Origin: Wuchereria bancrofti
Lineage: Eukaryota > Nematoda > Chromadorea > Rhabditida > Onchocercidae
Reading direction: 5' to 3'
Length of the DNA stretch: 64,000 nucleotides
NCBI GenBank assembly: GCA_005281725.1
Contig: SSBO01000001.1
Coordinates: 6,370,399 to 6,434,398 of the forward strand
Part shown: in pieces, positions 25,501 through 39,200 of the stretch
Position numbering within the stretch: the first letter of the stretch is position 1
How the letters are laid out: each line of letters begins with the position of its first letter
Notes under the pieces: model-generated
The model's database searches: none
Told to the model about the DNA's origin: nothing
Seen by the model: only the letters and a program-made list of their open reading frames with translations
Made by a program: the position numbers and the translations under genes

Positions 25501-25879
25501 TTCCTTTCTGCTACTGTTTTTGTGAAAACTCCCAGATAAGATAAGGTTTACCTTATCCGAACCCTTAATTTTATAAAATATTGAAGCAAACTGATTTATA
25601 GTAAACAAATAAACTTCAGCAAAAAAAAAATAACTTGAAAACATCATTTCATACATACAATAATAAAACAAACGAAAAATCAAGTTTAGTACATCTAAGA
25701 ATAAGTCATATTTCTTAGTTAACAGAAAAGAAAAATAATATCATTCGAAAATTTCTTCTTTCATCAATATATAGACAATTTGAATGCTATTTTCCTAACA
25801 TTAATTACAGTCACATATTGTATTTGGACTAGAGGATTTACATTTGTAAAATAAAATATATTTTATGGATATTCACATT

Positions 25880-25885
25880 TTTATT
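25880..25885 (-). terminator. Candidate polyadenylation signal of the SAM-domain gene
   Basis: AATAAA on the minus strand about 180 bases past the stop codon at 26065-26067. Confidence 0.4.
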
Positions 25886-26064
25886 TGAATGAAATTCAGT
25901 AAGGTTCTAGGGGATTTGAAGAACTGAAATTCTGAAATTCTTTAAAATCCAAAACTTTGCAAATTAGTTACAAAATTAGTTATAATTGGAAACGAATCAA
26001 ATAGAAATGATTGAATTATGCATGTTATGCACATACTTTTTCTAATACTTCCTCCAATTGAGAA

Positions 26065-29000
26065 TCATAACCTCAGAACTTGAGATTTATTATCATCGTT
26101 AAGTGGTACTACCTCTGAAGACAATTCACTTGATGATACTCCACTGCTTCCCGATGACTCCTGAAAAATCAGGAAATTAAGCGTTTAAACTAATAAAGCT
26201 AGATGCAGAAATTTACAATTTCTAACAGAAGAAACAAAAATTACTCACTTATAACTTCAGATTTTTTAAAAAAAAATTCTAGACTTTGAAGTCTTCCTCG
26301 TTTGACTGGATTAGAATGCCCTAACTCTCACAGACATTCCATTGCCTTTTTATTAATGAACTGAATTCCTCACATTCAATCTGCATTAAATACTGATCAG
26401 CAAGAAAACTAACCTGATCAAGAGCCTGAAGTGTTTTTTCAAGAAATGTACCACGACCGGAAGTATCATTATCATAATCATAGTTGCCCATTGTATCTCC
26501 AATAGGAAGTAAGCGCCGTCTGAGAACAACCAACCTAATCGGTTCACCATTTGCCTCAGTAACTAATTTGGTGAACATAAGTGGTGAACGGAATGCTTGC
26601 CCGGGCATTTCATTAATTTCCAGAAAGCTGAAAATCTAGCCAATTGTTAGTAATGTATAAAAATGAAAAATTCACAAGAAAAAGTTATTGCAGCGCACCA
26701 GTCTTGCTCCCTTAGAGGAATGTTAGCACCGTTGACCTTTGTGACTTGCAGACAACCAAACCTCCCCTCAGCCACAGTAATATCCCGAGTTGTTAAAGGT
26801 GTCTCCAGTGCAACCACTTTGTCGTAACTGGTTGATCGCACCAATTTGAATAGCGGTACCACAGGTTTACCTCTCTATAAAAGGATTGGTTGATCTTAAT
26901 CGAACAATTATGCGAAGAGATTGCAAATCTGATAATACTTAACATAATTTTGCATCCTTTTAGTATCGTGATTTATTAAAGCGAAAGGGAATTTCTTGGT
27001 TACATAAGACTGAATGGTACCTTAGACCTAACACCACCAGTTCCGTTTATTTCAACTGGTGGATTTGTCTGTCGCACCTTCAGTGCTCGCAGCTCATTCA
27101 GTATTTTGGTTCTTGTGTGCTCCGTTGATATACCAAGCTGCTCTGCAATAAGTAAGTTGCACCCTCTCAGCAACACATTCCTCACAGAGTTTCAGATAAT
27201 GTTAAGCATTTTCGAACCATAAAATAATCTATATAAACCACTGAAAAAATATACTTGATCTATCTCTTATCATCTTATGATTACATAAAATAAAAATGAA
27301 CAGAGAGATGCAAAAAGTTTTAGCTCAGTATACCAAGGGTACTGTTATCCCATTGTTCCACATCAGTTCCACTGATATCATAACCGATCATTACTGATGC
27401 CACATCATCTAATTTACAATGTTGCAACCATAGCAGAACATCGTCTAGACTCCACTCCTAAAAAAATATTTATCCATTACTTACTGAATCAATTCTCTAA
27501 TTCTTTTATTCCAAAAAAACTGACCTAAAAGACCCCAGAAAATTCATTCATCATAGCACCAACCTAATATAAAAGCAGTATCGCCCACCGAGTCATCTTC
27601 ACATCTTTTTTTGTACAGAAACTGTTACAATAACTTTTAGGTTATATTATTCGACAATAAAGAGAACGAAATTGATGTTTTCTTTAAAATTGTTTCGTTT
27701 GCAAGAAATACAATGAAACAATAATTTAACATTTTTTCAAAAGCGTACAGCTATAGGTTTCTTTTTCCACAATGCTGCTTGTTTCTTTTCATGAGCTCGG
27801 CGATTACGGCTTTGTGTTCGACAGGCTTCCATATTTTTCGGCAACACACCTGCACTGCCAGATATCGTCAAATCCGGACAACTTTTTCGCAGAATTGATC
27901 TTAAATATTTGTAGATCAGAATAATTATTCTAATACTGCTTCATATTTTTTCCTGCCATATCATACTCTGACATAGCTGATCGTTTCTGCTTTCATAATA
28001 TAATATAAAATATCGACATTTGTGATGGAAAAAAAAAGTTGAACTCGCTTTAAAATCAAAAACTTATTCAAGTATGCATTAAACCATAGCATTTTGACTA
28101 TTTCAAGTTCATAAAAAGTACTGTTGTTGACAGTCGTTACTAGATGATGGGCTTGACTCTGATGTACCAATATGATTTGTCGAATCCGCATCGATCAGTA
28201 AATGTGCTGTAAATCATCTATGATTATGCAGTGATAATAGGTAAGAGATTTATGGGTATAGGATAGTCCCTTTGCTGTGGATTGAGACTAGAAATATACC
28301 AAATTTTTCTCTTGACTTTGTGCAGTAATTCGAAATTCCGAAATTAAATTGAAAAGCAAAAAGACTGATGAAGTGATCACAGAAATATGCAAATAATAGG
28401 AAATTAAATATCATATTATCTTTTAAAAGTAACAAGATGAAAACATCAGAAATTAAAAATCTTTCTAGCATCTCTAAATAAAATCCGAACAAAAGTCCAA
28501 CCTTTGCATCACTCTACAATTAAATCTGGTCATTTGTTATTTTGGTTGGACAATCTGTTATTCAAATTTATCAGCCATGTGAAGAATTGAAAAATGATTT
28601 TATGCATAATTCATTTGAAAGGTACAGAAATATTTGAATGGCTTGAAGTTCTCGCTTTATCTCCCTTTAATCTTTAATCTTTATGTGTAGCAGTTGCTGC
28701 TACTCAGTTTAAAAGTAATTTCATGTTATCAATTTTTAGCCAATGAACATTTATGTGTGATAAATTTTTTAAGTGAAAAAGTGATGAAAATATACAAAAT
28801 TTCTGAAATGACTATATTTTTTGTTAAGTGAAAAAGAAAAACAGGCTGGGTAAAATTTCAAAAAAAGAAGTTATGGAATAAATACTCACTAAGTGACGGG
28901 GGAAGTATTGGAGAACGCTCTTCTGTACAGAAGAAATGCTTTGAAGTTGTTGACCAAAAACCACCGCCTTTATTGCTACTACGAGTATGAGTATTATTTG

Positions 29001-32000
29001 GAAAAACCTGAAATTCATACGAATATGTTAGCATTAGCCTTACCTGGCATGAAGTATGAAGTAGCAGCTAACAAAATGATTTGTTTGGGATTTCCGTGAA
29101 AATCAATTGAAATTCAAAAAAAAAAAAAAATTGAGGAAATTTCTCAAAAATTGCAAAACAAGAGGAAAATATTCACAAACAGGAATGAAAATAGGAGTGA
29201 AAAAAGAAATAATAATTACCTCAGCAACGGGACGATGGCACTGCCTTCGAATTGCTCCAACTGACTTAATACCACCAAAGCGTTTCATCATACCAAAGCG
29301 AGATTCATCTAAAATAACATAATTTGCACCACTAAATAATCGATTGTCTCCGCAGAAAGGTGATTTCCATTAAGAAATTATCTCATGATTTCTTATTGGA
29401 ACTTAAAGTCTAATTAGATGAATAGTCAGAAAAGAGTAGATAAATAAAAGTAAAAGAGATATTTGGTGCATATTAAAAGATTCCAGGAGAAATTAAAATT
29501 CCATTCATTGAGTGAATCAAAGTTCATCATCGTTAAAATTGATAAAAATCTCTAGTAATTTATGGCAGAAGAATAACTGACTAATATACGTTTAACTAAT
29601 GTAGATGTAGAACAGTTGTATGTGTATACAAAGGATGATTCGAAAACAATGACCTTCCAGAATATTGAGTAGTCCAGTCTCGACGAGAAAAGTTATTTAG
29701 TTTCTGCCTTCATCCTTTCCGTCCATAACTCTAACAAACCATTTGGTTGTAAGATGTTCATTTGTCCAACACTGCCAACTGACTGTTTCTAGGATGAAAA
29801 GAACGAAATTGCAATGACCAGTTGCAATACTATTCATATTCTCATCCAAAAAACTTTTATAATTAAAGTCACAAGAAGTTTTAACAAATATTTCTGTTGC
29901 ATTTTCAAACTTTCAAATTGATTGACCTTGGTTGTTTGTCACTCTTAAAAGGAGTGCCTAAAATCCACCATTTGATGAAAACGATCATAGATAAATAGTT
30001 TGTTCATTTTCATTTGTTCTTTGTGAAAAACTTTCAAAAAGTTGACTTGTTTCCAAGTTTTGTAGTAATCACGCGGTCAGTTTCGACTAACATGAGTTGT
30101 TCACGTCTAAATCATGACGCTAATCCTGATATGTTAAATGAAATAAATTATTCTCATTCAAAAAAATTATGGCCGCGCTACAAAACTTACTGAAATTCTT
30201 GATATTATTAAAATGAAATCCTCAGATAAAATCAAAAAGGACAGGTGAAAATCAATTCAAAAGCTACCCGTTATTAATAAAACATAGTGAAAATGAAAAT
30301 ACAGTAGTGGAAGCATCTGACCTTCATGAATAGGTGAAAGAACAGTGAAAGATTAAATGCAATAAGAACAAATTTGAAACAGAAATCAAAAATTAAAGTA
30401 CGACTATTTTTATCTTTAGTACAATACTATAGCTGGAGTATAGCAACTATATCAGTAAAACTAATCTTAGAGGAAGAATAATTTAGGAAGGACTTTTTCG
30501 ATAACGAAGTAACATTTCAGAGAATTTTTACTGGAAATAAGGCATACTTCTTCACCAAAAAAAATGTCTATATTCGGCTTATAGCCTCTAAAACCTCTCA
30601 AATATTGGCTTGTAAAGGCCTCTAAAAAGTTTGAATAAAGGAATAAGAATTTAAAACTTGCAGGGAAGTTCATTATCTCTCGCGGATTCATTGTAATATT
30701 GGTCAACAATTTAAATTTGATTTTTATCATTAATGAATCAGTAATTTCTATTATTATTAAAAGACATAAATATTAAACATTCCCAAACAATTAGTTACTC
30801 TGTAAAATAAGCAAATTGATGTACTACTGATAAACTTACCACTGCGATGTACGCCACTATCATCGTCATCGTCAGCATCATTGTCGATAATGTCATCAGT
30901 GGGATATGTATGAGCGGTTGAGAGAATTGGATCACAGTCTTCATTGGTTTCCATTATTTCACCAAATTCAATTAATTTATTATTATTATTCCTGCATAGT
31001 TGAGGATGTAACCCACTGTGTTCGAAATCATTACAACTTTCACTCTTTTTCAGGCTCAATGTTCGATGACTGGAAAAGTATAACACGAGTAACTCTACTA
31101 TTTTATATTGATTATAATTATGTACTTCAAATTTAATCAAATTTATACAGTTCAAATAATTAACTTTTCTTCGATCACCTCACAGATAAGCGATTCGACA
31201 TCTTAGTCGGCTTCTTAAATAAGGAAGGACTAGGGCTATGATATTTGTCGTTTCTCGGATGAGAAAGCAAGAAACGAACTTTTCCTAGATCGTAACTAAA
31301 GTTCTTTGACAATGTGAGTGCGCAGGATAAAATATGGTTTGGTTCTATGGATTCTTGCATCCCATACAGCTTCAAATTTCAAGTAAAAACATGCATGGTG
31401 AATTTAGATATATTACAATTTAGAAAGAAGAAAAAAGAGATAAACTACTTTTAATTTGGAAATTTGTTTTGCATTTTGAAAAGATCACATAATTTGGATG
31501 CAAATCATTCCACAGCTGAATTTTTTGTATAGATTTCATGAAAGAAGAATTCCTTTTTTTTGGAGCAGTAATTTAGGCAAGATAAGACCATCAACTGGAG
31601 ATATAATGCTTCTGTTAAATAAACAAATAAAGTTTAGAATAGTAGATTAATTTAACGAACAAAAAGAACCTCTGATCACCGACAAAGTCATCGAATCGAT
31701 TCTGCTGCGATATTTCATAGACCGGAAAACGAAAACCCGCTACTTGTTCTGGAAAACAAATTTCAAACACTTATGGAATATATCATGTAAAAATATGGAT
31801 TCATAAGAAGCAAGAAATACAGGAAGAGTCTAAAGTGTATTAATCAAATATTATCGGTTCTATTTTTTGTCAAAATGACCACTGCTTCTCATCAGTTATT
31901 ATTTTTTTTTGCTTTATCCGTTCTTCAATACAAAATTACTGTTTTATTTTATCATTTGATCACAATTTATTACATTTTTTATTAACTGATATTCGATACT

Positions 32001-32214
32001 AAGACACTGGGATGAATCGAAACAATTCAAAAACAAGAGTGTTTGTTGAATATTCTTTCAGATAAGTAAGGCTGAAAAATTAAAATTGACTTTTTGCATT
32101 AGTAGGAGTGTATTTGCATCCTATCCTATTTAATAAGAAAGATTTAATAATGTACTGAAAGTGTAACTTACGTGAATCAGATCTGCGACGAAAAGCTACT
32201 ATATATTTCAGCAT
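26065..32214 (-). CDS. SAM-domain protein with a C-terminal PDZ-like region (signalling adaptor, function unknown)
   Basis: Thirteen exons inferred: 32214-32172, 31748-31670, 31295-31179, 31069-30840, 29308-29220, 29007-28890, 28206-28122, 27899-27749, 27457-27334, 27142-27021, 26874-26699, 26627-26414, 26160-26065; 1,644 bases, 547 aa, all phases close. The first ~300 residues are basic/serine-rich and probably disordered, with an Asp run (DDIIDNDADDDDDSG, about residue 140-150) and a basic patch (RTQSRNRRAHEKKQAALWKK). A SAM domain spans about 305-370 (EWSLDDVLLWLQHCKLDDV, GYDISGTDVEQWD, TKILNELRALK). Residues about 395-480 resemble a divergent PDZ fold (GRFGCLQVTKVNGANI, then CFLEINEMPGQAF and IRLVVLRRR), followed by a Ser/Glu-rich tail. 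SAM and PDZ modules mediate protein-protein contacts, so a cytoplasmic scaffold is inferred. The start ATG is preceded in frame by TGA. The acceptor of exon 3 is the least certain boundary. No gene name is justified. Confidence 0.78.
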
Positions 32215-33518
32215 ATCATATCAATCAAATGCGATCCGCAAATGTTCACAGAGCAGTCCAAAAATTGTAATATTAGAGAAGAGTAAGATATTTTCTCATA
32301 AAATAAGAGAATGGAAAAGACGTAAAACCCATTTTTCCGGACCCATCCATACCGAGGATCATACTGACACACTGTTATAAATAACTAAATGTCAAGACGA
32401 AATTACGGAGAAAAAACACTCCCACCTAACACAGATTGAAACTACTTTTGAAATGATCTCTTCGGAATATGCGATTGAAGCTATTGTGATGATAATATCT
32501 TCTTCATTGTGGTGATGAGACGATAGAAGATATTGAATGGAGTAATAACTCGAATCGAAATCGAAGGTTAACTACTCTTAAGGCAATTATAGTTCACTTT
32601 TTATAAATAAGATATTAAACAAAGCATTTGGACAGAGGATACTATGGTGAAACGAAGAACTAGATGCGCTTCTTTGAGAAATGTTCTTTTATCAAAAAGG
32701 AAGATGACCTTCTAGTTGCTCGATGATAGAAGTGGAGTAACAGTGACGGTAAAAGTAGTAAAAGATGTGAATAGGCCCATTGCAATACCATTTCATTGAT
32801 TAAAATTGTAACAGTTCGTGAGAAGAGGCAAATACTTAAGCGAGCAATTTTTTTAAATTGAATTGTCAGCGAGGACATTAGTGTTTCGTATGAAATGGGA
32901 CCCATCCATAGAACTACTTCCTCGTAATTTTTTTTAAAAGGAAGAGAAAGACATTCTTACGATCACAATAAACTTAAAGAAATATGCTTATCAAAGATAT
33001 TTCTTTAATGTTCAAGCCATCACGTTGGATGATGGTGACACGTTATTCAATATCAATTTGAACTTTAAGAAAAGGTAAACATACAGCGCAAATGGATACC
33101 TAACTTATTAATGATATGGTACTCATGTCATAGCAGAAGTTCATCTAAGCATGCTATAAACGAACCAGTTAAAATATTTTTTAGTTATAGAAACCTCATT
33201 TCCGCAGGAAAATTTTATTTCAAAACAAAAAAAAAGCCGTAAAAAACTTAGAATTTTTTGTTCAATCCTTTACAAATTAACTTATTTCTCGAAAACTATT
33301 CCTTGCCGATAAAATTATTTACCAAATGTTTCTTATTGGATGTAAAAACGTAAACTTTTTGATAATGGTACGAAGTGTTTCGACATCCATTTTGTCTGAC
33401 CGGTTTCTATCTTCCGGCAGTTTGCCTTGGATATAATGATGCAAGAAAGAAGTCGTTCAGTTCTATTAGGATCAAAAATAAGCATAATGTAAAAAAGTAT
33501 TAATGGCTGTATGCAATA

Positions 33519-33592
33519 TGGCGTATAATGTAATTAATGGCGTATAATGTAATTAAGAGCGTATAATGCAATATGGCGTATAATGTAATTAA
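33519..33592. repeat. Tandem repeat, unit about GGCGTATAATGTAATTAA
   Basis: Four imperfect copies of an 18-22-base unit centred on GCGTATAATG. Confidence 0.8.
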
Positions 33593-33711
33593 GAAAGTGT
33601 GAGATATGTTTAATAGAATTGATAATAATAAGGAAATGTAATGATATAATAATGATGATAAGAAGGCAACTTAAGTCTTGGACTAACAACAAAGTGTTTT
33701 AAACCTTAGAA

Positions 33712-33765
33712 GTGATAATGACAAGTTGCATTGTCATACATGTGCAATGGCTCTTCATTATCATT
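33712..33765. repeat. Imperfect hairpin
   Basis: Outer arms TGATAATGA and TCATTATCA pair exactly; an inner TTGCA/TGCAA stem closes a 12-base loop across a 4 x 7 internal loop. It is less regular than a typical pre-miRNA, so no RNA gene is claimed. Confidence 0.4.
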
Positions 33766-36255
33766 AGGCCATGGGTATTGTCTGTGTCACGTTGGCTCTT
33801 TGCAAACCGGCCAATGACTTAAAAAGTATGACTTTGCTTTTCATTGGTCTTTTGAAGTGTATCTGTTGTCGTTGCCCAGATTTGGAGCAGTGTTAAATGA
33901 ATTCTGCACTGGGATGACAAATAAGAAAACAAAATTACTTTTTAAGCTAACGTAAGAGAATAACCGAAGACATTGGTCCGCTTTCCATGACAATATCATG
34001 GAAAAACTTTTAAAAGATTTGACACAGCGTATCTGATAGGCATAAGTGGTCTGTGAGAAGTGAAAAGGGAAGAGGAAGAAATTAAAACCCCATAGTCATT
34101 TATTTATTTGCAGCATCTATTGCAAAAATAGAATTATTTTGAAATATAACCAGAAAGTTTTACTTGTATGGGAATGCTACTCTAGTTTTCAGAGGTCATG
34201 ACATCTGATGGGTAGCAAATGATGATACAGTAGGAATGAAATATATTAAATATGCTGGAAGGATCGCACTTTTCTTTTAAAGTATTATTTTTGTTTTCAT
34301 TTTTGCGGTAATTAATCACCAATGAATGATCCCAAAACTTTTGGATTAGTTGTATTAAATTATTTCCTACTTGAATTGAATTATTCCTATGCTTGCGTAC
34401 AGATGGTTGTCTTTTTTAATGAAATGATTACAAAATTGTTGAGAAAGAAGGAAAGATATAATGAATGAAAAGCAGAAAATGAAAGAAAAGGCATTAAAAG
34501 AGGATTGTATTTATCGTACATTTATAAAGTCTTCTTCTGTCCCCGCCATTCTCCTAACAACTGGTTTATCAAAAAAAAAAGTGTTCAGCGACAGCTGAAA
34601 GCTGCAAAGTGTTGGCAAGGGTGAATGACAACTAGATGATATTTGATTTTTACACCAAAAAGAATGGTTTCAATCAAACGTCAGGTTGTTTATTTTTCTG
34701 GAAAGAATTACAAATATCTTTTTTTTAAATATTGAAATAATAAGAAATTTAAGTATTGAAATAAATATGGTTTTTGGGAAAAAGATGGATCTAATCGAAA
34801 GTTGAGAAAATACTTCGATCATGCATAACTAACAGCCGTAACAAACCTTCCACTGTTAGATAAAGGACAACTTGCAATAAAAATTACGTCAAAAAAAAAA
34901 ACGATGAAAATGAAATTATTCTATAGTTATTATTATTCAAGCATGCTAAATTATCATGCACAATTAAGAATATATAACATTTAGTCAGTGACCAAAAATA
35001 AGGCATAAAAATTTCCAGCTTAATTCAAGAAAACGGAGAAGTAAGAATTTACAACGTAACCGAAAATACTTCCAGGTCATACTTCCTGTTTCCCTTTCTG
35101 GAAAAGTAAAAGCATGTTTTCCTATCTATTCTTCAAGTATATATATACATGCAAGGATTGTCAACTGTCATTGAGTGTGGCTATTTTTACCCAAATTAAC
35201 AACAAATGAACAGATATAATTAAAAAATGATCTCTATTTCCTATGATTTCATTATTTTTCACAACATCCCTATCTTTATCTCTATCACTCCTTCTCCTCC
35301 TTTCAATCGAAATTTTAAAAGTCAGTTCATTTTATCTGATGTCGCAACAAGCAGAATCATTTTAATTTTTCACGCAGTCAACCATACTTTAAAAAAAAAA
35401 CAACTACAAACATCAACGAGTCGTTCTAAGTCCGGGAAAACAGTGTTTCTCATTTCACTATTGCTCATCTCTTCAAAATGTTTCAAACTGAGCTAATGCA
35501 TTCCAAACATCTTTCTTCCGTCTCCAACTTCATAATTTCATTGATAATTTAATAACCTAAAAATTCTTTTTTTTCTGCGTTTCCAGCAAAGTCAAACAGA
35601 GTATGAAACGAAACGTTTTATTTCCTAAATTGATTTCACCATATAAGTCTTATAAAAACACTGATACGATAGCTTGCCGTGACCTTTGAAGTCTGTTCCT
35701 TGATCTTAGAGTAATCAGTAATAATCAGCAACCTCAGTGATAAATTATAAGACAGAGTTTCTTCCATTTTTTTCACTCTTCTTAAAATACGACAAAATTA
35801 TATCTTCGTAGATTCGACTTCTCTCCTTTTTTGATTTCATATTCTCAGTCCCATCACTCAAAATAAATTATTCGACGACTCAATCAATCAAATTTATTGA
35901 ATCAAACTATTAGTCTAAATGAAATTCCTTTTTAGCTACGCTGTATTGGTAAATATTACTTTCTGCTTTTTACTGATCTTTAACTGTATGCTATATTTAA
36001 ATTTTAATCTTATCTTGACATTGTTTGCTGTAATTTCACTTCGCTTTCAATTTTTTCAACTCTAGAATATTATCTAGGTTTAGGTAGTTTGTGATATATT
36101 CGCCACAAAACTATGCTTACAAAATTCTACAGCATTCCATCATTAAATTGTATTTTACAGTCGAGAATACCTATTTATAACAACCAAAAAATAGTGTTCT
36201 CATGGTTTGGACTGTATTCCACGAAAATATTGTATTGATTAAGCTTTTCGGCATT

Positions 36256-39200
36256 TCAAGCGCTTTCTCTAAACTGTAGAAACATATCAAAAAAAGGAAA
36301 CTGATTCCAATTATTGCAAGCTGCAAGTCCAACTGGAATGATACCTCCAAGTTGCCTAGTTGCTACGGAAGGATCTTTTGTCGAAAACTGATTAAAATTC
36401 TCGGAAACGAGGGCGAACTGTGATGGAGCTATTGCAGTCTGAACTATTTCTTCTGGTGTTCGTATTGATTCTCTTTTCGATTCATCATAAAACTTGTCTG
36501 ATCTGCAAATTACGAATCTGAAGATTTTTAATAATTTTACATATTAATAGATAGTCTAAGGAGCAAATAATTTAAAAAATTTCATTTAGCGAAGTGTGAA
36601 TCGTTGTCTTGAGTTGGTTTATCTTTTTTAAGGAAAGAAGTGAACGAAACCAATAAACCGGTAGCCTTTTTAATAATTTATTACAGGAATGATGTGTCAT
36701 GGACAAAAAATTGCTGGAAATACTGAAATGAAAAAGTGTTTATCGCAAACATCGGAAGACATTTGCAGCCAACAAATCCATTAATAAGTAAGTCATTTTA
36801 TTGCAACACTACGTTTTTCACGCAAGGTCAGAATAAAACCGATAATTTAATGACATCTTATGACCTGAATCAAACAGATATGAGAAAAGGATATTATCAT
36901 AAACTTCACTTATCTCAAGCAGAATGTCCAAAAATGATTTAGATTATCCGATAAACTTCCAGAAAAATATGATGCAAATCACGCAGTTAAACTTTGCAAG
37001 TCTGCTTATTAATTAATCAAAAATCCTTAACTATTAAAGCATTTAAATAAGCATCTAATGAATCGGCAATTGGTGTAATTATTAAACATTTGCACCAGAA
37101 ATTTAATTCTCAGCTATTATTATAAACAGTAATGTATGGTAGCTGAATTTGATCCTGCTTCTTTTACATTACATTATCCCTCGATGTTTAATATCTTTCT
37201 TCAGTTCTTAATCTCAAAATAAGGAAAAACAAAAGACAAAGAGAAGGAGTGCTAGAATTTTTAAAGAAACTTTAATTAAAACATACTTGAATAGAAATAC
37301 AAAACTCAATAGCTCGGGTTTTTAACATTTTAAATTATATTACTTACAATAATTAATGTATAAAAGCTCAATTATTTTTGAAAACATAAGCTAAGAACAA
37401 TCCATCCTTTTGTAACGAGAATGGATGTTAACAAATAAGGAAAGACAAGGGCAATGGCATTTCAAAATAGTCGATGAGTGTTCGATCTGGGAATATTCAG
37501 GAAACATACCCAGTTTAGTAAATTAGTTGCATAATGACGATTGAAATTCAAAAATTTTTCATTTTTGTTCTAATTCTGTCAATACTTAAGTCTTTTTAAA
37601 TACTCAAAACTTTTTAGATTTCGACGTCATCCATTAAAATATTAATAAATCAAAGGATTATCACTTCTACTGCATTTACACGTTTAGATCTAAACTGGAA
37701 TCTGTATTGAATGGTATTATGTTTGCGATATTATTCAAGAAAGTGAAAGTATTTTACCGGAAGAGCAATTCGATTAAACTAGGGTATTTGGCTAATATGA
37801 TTTGTTTACTTACTGAGAAGCAGTGAGCATTACTCTCCGGAGATAATGAAAAGTAAATACGAGTCATACTTCTGGGTAGAGTGAAACTTATATTATCACT
37901 AAGAAATGAGGGCGGAAGAGGAAAGCGCAATTATTGTACGAAATATTTCGAAAGAATGAATTTTGGAATAAGGAAAAGAGAATAATGGACCGAAAAGTTC
38001 ATCAAACATCAGTTTGATGAACTGTTTTAAGTGAACTGTGGCAAAAAACAAATGCAACAAAGAAATTAAAATGCAATGACCTCGTCACATTTTATCTGCA
38101 AATTCACTTTTCCTCCTATTTCTCTTTTATATGATTCGATCTTTTGTTTTTATCATGGAAAATTCTAAACTTATTTTAAATGAAAATACAACAAATTCAA
38201 AACAAAATTTGTTAAGTCGTAGGTTTTTTTGATAAGTCGGAGATTTTTTGAAAATTACAGAGAAATTGCATCTTTTGGTTAGCTAATAATTTAAATTAAT
38301 TATAGTGATCTATACAGAATTTGGCATTTAAATATGAATGCAAACGTTGAAAATTTGTGGTGTAGTCTATGTATCCGTCACTAAGGATGAGATCATCCTT
38401 TCCTTTATATAATCAAATAACGACAAAGTCTCTGAAAGAGTTTTGCTGATACAATTATAATGCTATTGAACATATTCTGTTAATAAAGTAGTAACAGTTA
38501 GCCACTTAGTATTATCATGACTGCTTAGAATGGTCTCCTGGAAGAGCTCACGTTATCGACCATCAGACTATTCTGTTTTCATTAGTTGAAGTTCGGTAAT
38601 TGATGTCACTATGAAACATTTCCTTAATTTAAAACTAGAATAACATTTTCTGTTTGTTTATCTTCCGACTCGAATAATTGGTTTTAAATACTTTTGTAAA
38701 CTTTAGAGATTTTATGAAATACAGATATGAAATTTTTGCGATGGGGAGTTGGCAATACCCGATGGTCATTTATTGAGACGAGATAGTCATTATGAATAGA
38801 CCCCGGACTATTTACACGATAGCACTGATCATAATGGAAGTGCTCTTGAAATGGTAATGGAAAGCTCAATCTGGTCGCATCAGCTGATACTAACGACGAA
38901 TCTGTTGCTGCTAAATTTGTTAACCTGAATTTTTCATTATTAATACCAATTGGTAAATTTAGTGTTGCATGCGAAAATCGCCTGCTCCTGCATTCAACAG
39001 AAATTCCAGCTGCTACGTTCAAATCTGAGTAATCAGAAATGAAAAAAAACTGTGCCTTAAACGATATTAGCATGCAACATTGAAAAGCATTCAAGAATGA
39101 GCATACCACGTTGTCAAATGACTGAATCTTGATTAGATTAATATTCTTGTAAATAACGACCTTAAAACCTGATGCTAGACTGTTTTATATAATCTGTTAT

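Larger units (their letters stand above)
22843..26064. other. Intergenic, transporter 5' flank to SAM-domain gene 3' end
   Basis: About 3.2 kb. By position it includes the transporter promoter. A plus-strand stretch near 24600-24745 is locally GC-richer and open for about 45 codons but lacks a start or clear splice sites. The amber-interrupted frame at 25155-25500 and a polyadenylation signal at 25880 are listed separately. Nothing else coding is visible. Confidence 0.55.
32215..36255. other. Intergenic, SAM-gene 5' flank
   Basis: About 4 kb of AT-rich DNA between the SAM-gene start and the 3' end of the next minus-strand gene. It holds a short tandem repeat (33519-33592) and a hairpin (33712-33765). 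The minus frame at 32660-32905 has no supporting context. Promoter elements of the SAM gene should lie near 32215-33000 but none is recognisable. Confidence 0.55.

Noticed and set aside
31296..31369. Longer version of SAM-gene exon 3 starting at 31369.
   Set aside because: Its acceptor is weak and the phase fails with the preceding exon; the TTTAG acceptor at 31296 keeps the frame.
32660..32905. Minus-strand 81-codon open frame upstream of the SAM gene.
   Set aside because: No splice or start context, no recognised similarity; long AT-rich windows give such frames by chance.
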